Below, piece by piece: positions 41,853-49,679 of a DNA stretch of 64,000 nucleotides. The stretch lies in the NCBI GenBank assembly GCA_944322675.1, contig CALUPO010000009.1, forward strand, positions 1 through 64,000, written 5' to 3'. Position 1 is the first letter of the stretch; each line of letters opens with the position of its first letter. The translations under genes and the position numbers were made by a program. Below the pieces are notes generated by a model. That model saw nothing but the letters and a program-made list of their open reading frames with translations, was not told the origin of the DNA and searched no databases. The stretch comes from Candidatus Gastranaerophilales bacterium (lineage in GTDB: Bacteria; Cyanobacteriota; Vampirovibrionia; Gastranaerophilales; Gastranaerophilaceae).

Positions 41853-42767
41853 ATGAAGAAAATCTTATTACTTACAAGTTTAATAATATTATTACAAATA
41901 ATACAAAATAATGCTTATGCAAATGTTGAAACAGGAAGTGTTTCAAAAACATTGCAGGTGAAAGTTTTTAGTGAAGATAATAAAACATTTGGGCTTAAAA
42001 ATACAATAGATGATAAAGTAATAATTGAACCTCAATATAAAAAAATAATAAGACTTGGAGAATCTTCATTTATCGTTCAAAAGAAAAATAAATTTGGTCT
42101 TATAGATTTAAATGGAAATATTATAGTTCCTATCGAATTTTCACACGTTGAAAGATTGCTTGGAAAGTATGTAAAAATAGGTAAATATGGCAAGTATGCT
42201 TTATATGATGAAAATGGCAAGATGATTTTAGATAGAAAATATTCATCAATTGACCTTCTTTTTGGAGGAATGCTTTTAACCTGTCAAAATTTTAAATACG
42301 GTGTAACTGATTTTAAGGGTAGAACAATACTTGAAAATAAATTTGATGATATTTATATGCCAAAACCAAATGTTATGAGAGTAAAATATAACGGTATGTG
42401 GTATGAAATTGAACAGGTAAGCAGAGAAACACTTTCTTTGCCCGATGATGTTAAAGATGTTATGGAAGATAAAAGCTTTGTTATTTCAGAGCTTATTCAA
42501 AATCCAACAACAATGACAGGATATTCTCTTGTTTCGTTTACTGATTATTTATTAAAAATATTTTCCTCAATTTCGCCATCTCATGAACAAACTATTGATG
42601 AGTTAATGCTTTCTCAAGGTGCAGATACTATGTCAATATTTATAAAACTTCTTTGGCTGCCAAAATATCCTTTTGTTTATGCAAAACATTATTATAATAA
42701 TCTTATTTCTCCAAATAATGGACCTTTATCTGATATAAAATATGATATTAAGCGTCAAATTAAATGA
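41853..42767 (+). CDS. secreted WG-repeat protein
   Basis: 304 aa with a signal peptide (residues 1-23, ending NAYA-N). Residues 45-185 hold about four WG/KWG-type repeats with the pattern KFGLIDLNGNIIVPIEF, YALYDENGKMILDRKY and YGVTDFKGRTILENKFDD, expected to fold as a beta-propeller-like array. The C-terminal 120 residues are not repetitive. Periplasmic or outer-membrane location is likely; ligand unknown. It is divergent from the AsmA-like gene. Confidence 0.82.
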   Translation: MKKILLLTSLIILLQIIQNNAYANVETGSVSKTLQVKVFSEDNKTFGLKNTIDDKVIIEPQYKKIIRLGESSFIVQKKNKFGLIDLNGNIIVPIEFSHVERLLGKYVKIGKYGKYALYDENGKMILDRKYSSIDLLFGGMLLTCQNFKYGVTDFKGRTILENKFDDIYMPKPNVMRVKYNGMWYEIEQVSRETLSLPDDVKDVMEDKSFVISELIQNPTTMTGYSLVSFTDYLLKIFSSISPSHEQTIDELMLSQGADTMSIFIKLLWLPKYPFVYAKHYYNNLISPNNGPLSDIKYDIKRQIK

Positions 42768-42787
42768 ATATTGCTTCTTTTTATTAA

Positions 42788-44329
42788 TTAGGCTTCTTTT
42801 TTTGTTTTTAATGTGAAAGCAAAAGGTATTAAAATAACTGCAATTAGCCCAAAAATTGCGAAAATGTCAATAAAAGCAAGCAATTTTGATTGTGTCAAAA
42901 GTTCATTATAAATAAGGAGATTAGCTTTTTTCGCTGCAACATAAAGTATATTGCTGGATATCAATTTTGATATTAACATATCAATTTTATTTTGAAATAT
43001 TAAACTTGTAGGAATAATATTTTTCACTAAATAATTTTGATGAACTTGAGAAAACATTGTTATCATCGCATTTGATATTGATATTGTAAAAGCTGTAATA
43101 ACACATTTACATAAACTATGCAATCCTGCACCAAGTGAAAGTTTTTCCTTTGGAAGAGTTGATAAAGCAAGTGAAGCAATTGGAATAAATGTCATCATAA
43201 TACCAATTCCAAGTAAGACATTAGGCAATATTAAAGAACTAAATCCCCATGATAAATTTAATTGTGTGAACATTAATGTTGATATGCCAAGTAATATAAA
43301 CCCTAAAGCGATAATTAATCGGTTATCAATAAATGTAACAAGTTTTGCAACAACAAACATGGAAATTATACATGCAATTGCCCTTGGTATAAGTGAAAAA
43401 CCACTCAATGATGCTGTATATCCCATTAAAGTTTGAACATAAACAGGAAGAACAACTAAAGTCATATATGCAATCATATTGACAAAAGAGCCTAATATTG
43501 TACCAATTACAAAATTAAAATTTTTAAATATTTTTATATCGGTAAAAGCATTTTTATTTTCAAGTTCCCATAAAATAAAAAATACCATAGCACATACTGC
43601 AACAAAACTTAAACAACATATCCAACGACAATCAAACCAGCCATATTGTTGTCCTTTATCAAGAACTATTTGCATGGATAAAAGCCATACAATAAGTGCT
43701 ATAAAGCCAATTTTATCAAATTTTCCTACATTTACTTTGAATTTATTATTTAAAATATTTACATGTATTAATATGACTGACATAATAGCTACAGGAATAT
43801 TAATAATAAAAATCCATTGCCAGTTTAAATTGTCAACAAGAAACCCACCGATTGAAGGCCCCACTATGGCTGACACCATAATACCTAAAGAAAATATCCC
43901 CATAGCAGCTCCATGTTTTTCTTTTGGAAAAGTTTCAAGCAATATAGCCTGTGATAAAGGCATAAAAGGTCCACCGCCAATACCTTGAATAATCCTGCCT
44001 ATAATTAACATATTCAAATTCGATGCCAAAATACAGATAAATGACCCTATTCCAAAAATAACTGAAATTATTTTTAAAAAATTTCGCCGTCCTAATTTAT
44101 TCTCCAAATAACCGGTTATTGGAAGCATAATAGCATGGGCTATCATATAACTTGTAACAACCCAGTTAACTTCATCACGTGTTGCACCAAATGCACCTCC
44201 GATATGAGGTATTGCAACATTTACTGTTGATGTTGCAAGCATTGAAAATAATGTAGGTAACATTATTGAAAAAGCAACAAGACCTGTTGATATATGTAAC
44301 CTTTCACTTAACGACAAACTTCGACTCAT
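42788..44329 (-). CDS. MFS drug efflux transporter, DHA2 (EmrB-like) family
   Basis: 513 aa with 14 predicted membrane helices. The DHA2 signatures are DEVNWVVTSYMIAHAIMLPITGYL, LGRRNFL (motif A), GRIIQGIGGGPFMPLSQAIL (motif C region) and FPKEKHGAAMGIFSLGIMVSAIVGPSIGGFL. The adjacent HlyD-family adaptor and a divergent TolC-like gene make a tripartite pump across both membranes. Start and stop of the two transporter genes abut with no spacer, so they are co-translated. Confidence 0.92.
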   Translation of the reverse strand: MSRSLSLSERLHISTGLVAFSIMLPTLFSMLATSTVNVAIPHIGGAFGATRDEVNWVVTSYMIAHAIMLPITGYLENKLGRRNFLKIISVIFGIGSFICILASNLNMLIIGRIIQGIGGGPFMPLSQAILLETFPKEKHGAAMGIFSLGIMVSAIVGPSIGGFLVDNLNWQWIFIINIPVAIMSVILIHVNILNNKFKVNVGKFDKIGFIALIVWLLSMQIVLDKGQQYGWFDCRWICCLSFVAVCAMVFFILWELENKNAFTDIKIFKNFNFVIGTILGSFVNMIAYMTLVVLPVYVQTLMGYTASLSGFSLIPRAIACIISMFVVAKLVTFIDNRLIIALGFILLGISTLMFTQLNLSWGFSSLILPNVLLGIGIMMTFIPIASLALSTLPKEKLSLGAGLHSLCKCVITAFTISISNAMITMFSQVHQNYLVKNIIPTSLIFQNKIDMLISKLISSNILYVAAKKANLLIYNELLTQSKLLAFIDIFAIFGLIAVILIPFAFTLKTKKEA

Positions 44330-45403
44330 TTACCTAACCTTAACCTTTGGCACACATGACATACCTGGAGAAAGGTTATAATTTGAAATATCTTCATCAA
44401 ATACAATTTTTACAGGTATACGCTGAACTATTTTTATATAACTTCCAACAGCATTTTCAGGAGGAAATAAACTTGCTTTTGCACCGGTACTTCTTTGAAT
44501 ACTATCTATTTTACCTTTAAACTTTTTTCCTCCAAAAGTATCAACCTTGATTTGTACTTCCTGTCCTTTTTTCATGTTTCTAATTTGTGTTTCTTTAAAA
44601 TTAGCTACAACCCAAATATTTTTAGAAACAATCGAAAACAAAGGTTGACCTATATTGACATAATTTCCTTCCTCAACCTTTCGTGATGATATTGTTCCAT
44701 CTTGTGCTGCATAAATTGTCGTATAAGATAAATTTAATTTTGCTCTTTTAACTTCAGATTCTAAACGTTTAATTTCGGATAAAGATGCTTCTACTTTAGA
44801 TTTGGCTGATTCTTTTATTGCCTTGGCACTTCTTGATTTTTCAAGTGCACTTTTATAATTAGCTTTTGCAACTTCAAAACGTTTTTTGCTGTCTTCATAT
44901 TCCTGTTTTGTGCATAATTTATCGACAATTAATTTTTTATAACGTTCATAATCTTTTGAAGCAAAGTCAAGTTTTGATTTTTCACTGTCAATATTTTTGA
45001 TGGTATCATTAAAATTAGCATCAGTTCTATTTATATCAGTATTTGAAATTTTCAAATCAGCTTTTGCTTTATCTAATTTAGCAAGTGCATTTTCATATGC
45101 AATTTCGTATGGTTCTTTATCAATTTGTAATAAAACATCACCCTTTTTGACTTCATCATTATCATCGATATATAATTTAATGACCTCACCTGAAACTTTT
45201 GGGGCAACCTCAACAATATTTCCTTCAACAAAAGCATCATCTGTTGATTGAAAATATAATGAATAAATGCAAGCAAATATCCCAAAAATTAAAAAACCTG
45301 CAGCCGTTATAATAGGCACAATAACACGTTTCTTTTCAAAAGGTTTTCGTGTGCTTTTTAATGTATCAACTTTTTTATTTTTTGTTTTATTTGTTTCAGC
45401 CAT
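44330..45403 (-). CDS. HlyD/EmrA-type membrane fusion protein
   Basis: 357 aa. A cytoplasmic Lys-rich N-terminus is followed by one membrane helix (about 30-51) and the barrel-sandwich start STDDAFVEGNIVEVAPKVSGEVIKLYIDDNDEVKKGDVLLQID. A long periplasmic coiled coil occupies about 100-220. The second half-motif, YAAQDGTISSRKVEEGNYVNIGQPLFSIV, closes the lipoyl-like domain. It links the EmrB-like transporter to the outer-membrane channel. It lies 11 bp downstream of marR. Confidence 0.92.
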   Translation of the reverse strand: MAETNKTKNKKVDTLKSTRKPFEKKRVIVPIITAAGFLIFGIFACIYSLYFQSTDDAFVEGNIVEVAPKVSGEVIKLYIDDNDEVKKGDVLLQIDKEPYEIAYENALAKLDKAKADLKISNTDINRTDANFNDTIKNIDSEKSKLDFASKDYERYKKLIVDKLCTKQEYEDSKKRFEVAKANYKSALEKSRSAKAIKESAKSKVEASLSEIKRLESEVKRAKLNLSYTTIYAAQDGTISSRKVEEGNYVNIGQPLFSIVSKNIWVVANFKETQIRNMKKGQEVQIKVDTFGGKKFKGKIDSIQRSTGAKASLFPPENAVGSYIKIVQRIPVKIVFDEDISNYNLSPGMSCVPKVKVR

Positions 45404-45414
45404 ATTCCCTCGTA

Positions 45415-45861
45415 TTATTCTTTATTATTTTCTAAATTTGACTTAATTTTTGATAAAACTCTAAGACAAACATATAATTCATCTTCATTAATATCATCTA
45501 AATATTTTTTTCGAGACATTTGCATAAATGGTGCTATTAAATCTCGAACTTCCCTACCTTTTTTAGTAATTTGTATTTTATTTACAATTTTTTTATCTTT
45601 AGTTGGTATTTTTTGAATCAAATCTTTATCACAAAGTACACTTAATATTCGTGTCATGTTTGATTTATCTTTTAATAAAAGATCACATAATTCTTTTTGA
45701 TATAAATTTTCATGTTCACACAATGTATTTAAAACAATAAATTGTTCAGGTGTCACATTAAAATTATTTTCTAAAAATAATTTTATATTGTGAATTTTTA
45801 TTGCACGTCCGGCTTGAACAATTGCATTTCCTATCAGGTTTGTTAACATTGACTTTATCAT
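45415..45861 (-). CDS. MarR-family transcriptional regulator
   Basis: 148 aa winged-helix protein. The HTH is at about residues 52-75 (NLYQKELCDLLLKDKSNMTRILSVLCDKDLIQKIP) and the wing at KDKKIVNKIQITKKGREV, with Asp/Arg in the expected wing positions. It is the first gene of the efflux operon. Two identical 14-bp palindromes in the divergent spacer are probable operators, implying autorepression and repression of both efflux transcripts until an inducer binds. Confidence 0.92.
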   Translation of the reverse strand: MIKSMLTNLIGNAIVQAGRAIKIHNIKLFLENNFNVTPEQFIVLNTLCEHENLYQKELCDLLLKDKSNMTRILSVLCDKDLIQKIPTKDKKIVNKIQITKKGREVRDLIAPFMQMSRKKYLDDINEDELYVCLRVLSKIKSNLENNKE

Positions 45862-45889
45862 TTTGTTGTTTTATATTATCTATATCTTA

Positions 45890-45903
45890 GTTATTATAAT
45901 AAC
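45890..45903. promoter_or_regulatory. MarR operator palindrome A
   Basis: GTTATTATAATAAC is a perfect 14-bp palindrome, 29 bp upstream of the marR ATG. The flanking bases (TTA before, ACAAA after) are mirrored around the second copy. It contains a minus-strand TATAAT, so repressor binding would cover the marR -10 region. Confidence 0.75.
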
Positions 45904-45942
45904 ACAAAAAAACTTTTAATCAACATATATTTTTTTATTTGT

Positions 45943-45956
45943 GTTATTATAATAAC
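45943..45956. promoter_or_regulatory. MarR operator palindrome B
   Basis: Second GTTATTATAATAAC, 53 bp centre to centre from the first (about five helical turns), 26 bp before the outer-membrane factor ATG. It holds a plus-strand TATAAT. Together the pair forms a larger inverted repeat with 22-bp arms. Confidence 0.75.
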
Positions 45957-45981
45957 TAAGTGGTGGAAATAAGGAGCCGAA

Positions 45982-47370
45982 ATGAATTTAAGAAAAATTA
46001 TAATTGCTATAGTATACATATTTATCTTTCTCTTTTATTTTAACGAACAAGGTTTTTCAAAAAATATAAAACATAACGATTCGTCCACAAATTTAAACAT
46101 TATAAATATTCCTTTCTGGAAAAAATTTAATGATGAAGTTTTATTAAATTCCATTTTGATGGTTTATCAAAATAACAATGATTTAAAAATAAGTCAAAAC
46201 AAAATCAAGGAAGCTCAACGAATAGTTAAAATTTCTCTTTCAAATGAGTTGCCTTATATAGGTTTTGATGGATATATAAATAGAGCTTTTCATTCCTCAG
46301 ATGAGTATAAAGGTGATTTTATAATTCCTGATTATCACCAGTCACGTTTTTTATTGCCACTTACTATGAATTTTGAACTTGATATCTGGGGACAAAATAG
46401 ATTAAAAACCAAAGCCAAGAAAAAAGAACTTTTAATGCTTGAGGAAGATCAAAGGGCATTTTATATTTCAATCATTTCATCTTTTGCAATAAATTATTAT
46501 AACCTTGTTAAAATTGATAAATTAATTGATGTACAAAATAAACTTATTAATAATCAAAAACAAATTTTAAATGCATATAAAGATAAAGAAGAATTTGGAA
46601 CAGCAATACAAAATGATATAATACGTGAAGAGAAAAAAATAAATATTCTAAATTATGAATTAAATGATTTAAAAGAAAAACAAGAAGTACTTCAAAATCA
46701 GTTAAAAGTTTATTTATCTGATAGGAGTTTTGATAAAATTAATCGTATTGATTTTGAAAATATTAATTTTGACCCTAAAATCCCCAATAAAATAGAGTTT
46801 TCACAACTTGAGCAAAGACCCGATTATAAAAAAGTTCAACATAAAATTGAAAAAATAGGACTTGATGTTAAAATAGCAAAACGTGATTTTTTGCCTAAAT
46901 TTACGATTTTAGGAACATTAGGATTTAATGCTTATCAATTTAATAATATTTTTTCAAAAAGTTCCAGATTGGTAAATCTTGGTGTTATGCCAAGTCTTGA
47001 TATTTTTGATGGCGGACGTAAGTTTCAAATATTAAAAATAAATAAATATAGATATGATAGCACAATTAATGAATATGAAAAAATTATTCTAGCGTCAATT
47101 CAGGAAACAAATGATGCTTTATATAATTTAAAATCAACACATGAAAATTTAGAACTTGCTTTAAAACGATATAATTTGGATAATGAAGATTTATATCTTA
47201 TAAATAAAAAAATAAATTATGGAATAGCTAATAATATTGATTTATTCAAAAAACAGGAAGAATTACTATTAAGCGAAAAACATAAAATTTCTATAAAAGT
47301 AAATGAAATAATATCATATATAAATCTTTATAAAGCACTTGGCGGTGTAGAACCTATTGAAAATTTATAA
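45982..47370 (+). CDS. TolC/NodT-type outer-membrane efflux factor
   Basis: 462 aa. An N-terminal signal segment (residues 5-26) has no evident lipobox Cys. Two long helical-hairpin halves follow, each with the outer-membrane-factor pattern: NNDLKISQNKIKEAQRIVKIS and FELDIWGQNRLKTKAKKKEL in the first, QRPDYKKVQHKIEKIGLDVKIAKRDFLPKFTILGTLG and PSLDIFDGGRKF in the second. It is divergent from marR-emrAB-like genes across a shared operator region. It is the probable exit channel of that pump. Confidence 0.9.
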   Translation: MNLRKIIIAIVYIFIFLFYFNEQGFSKNIKHNDSSTNLNIINIPFWKKFNDEVLLNSILMVYQNNNDLKISQNKIKEAQRIVKISLSNELPYIGFDGYINRAFHSSDEYKGDFIIPDYHQSRFLLPLTMNFELDIWGQNRLKTKAKKKELLMLEEDQRAFYISIISSFAINYYNLVKIDKLIDVQNKLINNQKQILNAYKDKEEFGTAIQNDIIREEKKINILNYELNDLKEKQEVLQNQLKVYLSDRSFDKINRIDFENINFDPKIPNKIEFSQLEQRPDYKKVQHKIEKIGLDVKIAKRDFLPKFTILGTLGFNAYQFNNIFSKSSRLVNLGVMPSLDIFDGGRKFQILKINKYRYDSTINEYEKIILASIQETNDALYNLKSTHENLELALKRYNLDNEDLYLINKKINYGIANNIDLFKKQEELLLSEKHKISIKVNEIISYINLYKALGGVEPIENL

Positions 47371-47491
47371 AAATGAAATTTTAAACATATAACTTAATGC
47401 AATCAAATATAATATTAAAAGATAAAAAGCTCATTTTTAAGCTAAAACCTACTTTTTGTAAACTTATAAACTGCATAAAAATAATTATAAA

Positions 47492-47568
47492 TGGTACCCC
47501 GGATGCGATTCGAACGCATGACCTACCGCTTAGAAGGCGGTTGCTCTATCCAACTGAGCTACCGAGGC
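47492..47568 (-). tRNA. tRNA-Arg(TCT), CCA encoded
   Basis: Minus strand: acceptor GCCTCGG with CCGGGGT (two wobbles), discriminator A, then genomic CCA at 47494-47492. The anticodon stem CCGCC/GGCGG-type encloses CTTCTAA, giving TCT; T-loop TTCGAAT. It is the only one of the five tRNAs here with an encoded CCA. Confidence 0.93.
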
Positions 47569-47616
47569 TAACATAATTTATATTACCATGACATTATTTT
47601 TTGTTCAATAAAAAAA

Positions 47617-48651
47617 TTAAAACTGTTTTAAGAAACGAATATCATTATTATAAAATAATCTAATATCATCAATAGCCCATTTTAGCATAGCAAGACGTTC
47701 TACTCCCATTCCAAAAGCAAAACCTGAATATTTATCTTTATCAATATCCATATTTTCTAATACATTTGGATCAACCATGCCAGCTCCTAAAACCTCAAGC
47801 CATCCAAGCCCTGAACAAACACGGCATCCTTTGCCATTGCACATAATACATTGAACATCGACCTCTGCAGAGGGTTCAGTAAAAGGGAAAAAACTACTTC
47901 TAAAACGTGTTTTTTTATCTTCACCAAAATATATTTTTATAAACTCATTTAAAGTTCCTTTTAAATCACCGAAAGTTATGTTTGTATCAATTAAAAGCCC
48001 TTCTATTTGATGGAAAAGATTATTTTTTCTGGCACTTACTGCTTCTGAGCGATAAACACGCCCCGGGGCTATTATTTTGATAGGCGGTTTTTTATTCATC
48101 ATTGCTCGAATTTGTGAATTTGAAGTTTGACTCCTCAAAACAACATTTTTTCCAACATTTGTATAAAAAGTATCCTGCATATCACGAGCAGGGTGATCTT
48201 TTGGAACATTTAACATATCAAAATTAAAATACTCGGTTTCAACTTCTGGAGAATCTTTATCTTTTATCAAACTATATCCCATTTTTTCAAATATTGTTGT
48301 TATTTCATTTATAGTTTGTGTTAATGGATGTAATTTTCCATATTGCCTTCCAATTCCGGGTAATGTTATATCAATATATTCTTCTTCAAGTTTTTTATTT
48401 AAATTTAAAGTATATAGTTCATCATATTTTATTTTCAATTCACTATCAATAACATTTGAAATATTATTAGCCAAAGACCCTATTATTTTTTTTTCTTCGT
48501 TACTTAAGTTCTTTAAATTTTTCTTTATTTCCGTTAATTCAGAATTACGACCTAAATATTTTATTCTAATTTCATCAATTCTAGATATGTCATTGACATT
48601 TTTTATCTCATTTTGAGCATTTGACAATATTTCATTTAAAACTTTTTCCAT
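47617..48651 (-). CDS. pheS: phenylalanyl-tRNA synthetase alpha subunit
   Basis: 344 aa class II synthetase subunit. Motif 2 is around GRVYRSEAVSARKNNLFHQIEGLLID and motif 3 at GFAFGMGVERLAMLKWAIDDIRLFYNNDIRFL. The Phe-site FFPFTEPSAEVDVQC and the Cys pairs CIMCNGKGCRVCSGLGW (a zinc-binding loop found in many PheS) are present. The N-terminal coiled coil that contacts tRNA is intact. pheT is not adjacent, so the two subunits are encoded separately. Confidence 0.95.
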   Translation of the reverse strand: MEKVLNEILSNAQNEIKNVNDISRIDEIRIKYLGRNSELTEIKKNLKNLSNEEKKIIGSLANNISNVIDSELKIKYDELYTLNLNKKLEEEYIDITLPGIGRQYGKLHPLTQTINEITTIFEKMGYSLIKDKDSPEVETEYFNFDMLNVPKDHPARDMQDTFYTNVGKNVVLRSQTSNSQIRAMMNKKPPIKIIAPGRVYRSEAVSARKNNLFHQIEGLLIDTNITFGDLKGTLNEFIKIYFGEDKKTRFRSSFFPFTEPSAEVDVQCIMCNGKGCRVCSGLGWLEVLGAGMVDPNVLENMDIDKDKYSGFAFGMGVERLAMLKWAIDDIRLFYNNDIRFLKQF

Positions 48652-48737
48652 ATATCTTTTATTCCATATTTCCTATTTTTCTTATTATAAATGAAAAAAG
48701 TTATTTATGTATACTCATTTTAATTTAAATTTTTATT

Positions 48738-49547
48738 TTAATAAAATACTTTTACTGCAGAACCTGTTCCGTAATTTTTATTTTTAAAATATCTATACCG
48801 ATTACCTTGCATATAGTGTCTCATCCCATAGTTTGCATCATAATAATTAATAGGATTATAAACTGGAGGTGTAAATCCTGTCATTTTCATTGGATTAAAC
48901 AAGTTGCCTATTGCACTTCTAAATTGACTTGCTAAGTTTCTATGATAGTTTGGATATTGATTCATTCCATAATTATTTTGATAATAATTTTGTTGAGTAT
49001 ACATATTATTATATGGCTGGTTTTGCATATTCATATTATTAACAGCCATTTGAAGGTTGTTAAACCTATTATTTAAATTACCACTTTGTATTGTTCCAAA
49101 TACTTGTGTTTCTAAACGTTGAATACGTTTTTCAATAGTATCTTTTTTGTATGTTTTTTGAAAACATAACATTTCAAGATCATTTAATGTTGATTTTGAT
49201 ATATTGCCTAAATAATTGCCCTCTTCCATATTTCTTATAACATTATCAACCCTTGATGCCAAATCCATGTTTTCAAATGTTTTTCTAAATATTTTCTTTT
49301 CAATACGATTTAAACGTTCATAAACTGATTCATTTACATAGCTTTTGTTGAATAATGAATTTTCAATCAAAGTAAGTTTCGGGTAGTCATTGTTTACATT
49401 TTGAACATTATAAAAACCTTCATTATAATTAGAATATCCATTATATGGCATATTGGGCTCAAATGTTTTTATAGTATATGCATTTATCGAATTTGCATTT
49501 GATAATAATAAAATAATAAATAAATTTAATAAAATAAAAATCCTCAT
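48738..49547 (-). CDS. secreted protein with RLxRLExxVFG-like repeats
   Basis: 269 aa with a signal peptide (residues 1-23). Between about 60 and 165 are repeats of the form RLNRIEKKIFRKTF and RIQRLETQVFG, each followed by a short spacer and a second Arg/Leu helix. I associate these with abundant, uncharacterised envelope proteins of cyanobacteria and Melainabacteria. The C-terminal 100 residues are Asn/Tyr/Gln-rich and likely disordered. It starts 115 bp upstream of, and divergent from, an M16 peptidase gene. Function unknown. Confidence 0.72.
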   Translation of the reverse strand: MRIFILLNLFIILLLSNANSINAYTIKTFEPNMPYNGYSNYNEGFYNVQNVNNDYPKLTLIENSLFNKSYVNESVYERLNRIEKKIFRKTFENMDLASRVDNVIRNMEEGNYLGNISKSTLNDLEMLCFQKTYKKDTIEKRIQRLETQVFGTIQSGNLNNRFNNLQMAVNNMNMQNQPYNNMYTQQNYYQNNYGMNQYPNYHRNLASQFRSAIGNLFNPMKMTGFTPPVYNPINYYDANYGMRHYMQGNRYRYFKNKNYGTGSAVKVFY

Positions 49548-49679
49548 ATTGTGACTTTAAAAAAATTTATGAAAAAAATCATTATCCAAAAGGATATATA
49601 ATAATGTAGAATCTTTATCATTATAAAAATTATGATAAAATATTTATAAGAATAAGTAAAAATGGAGAGATTAATATAT

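Noticed and set aside
42768-42787. Terminator between the WG-repeat and MFS genes
   Set aside because: T-rich but with no stem; the similar GGCTTC/GCTTC words are direct, not inverted.
49662-49679. Six-codon N-terminal extension of the M16 peptidase
   Set aside because: It would include the GGAGAG ribosome binding site as coding sequence and spoil a clean signal peptide starting at 49680.
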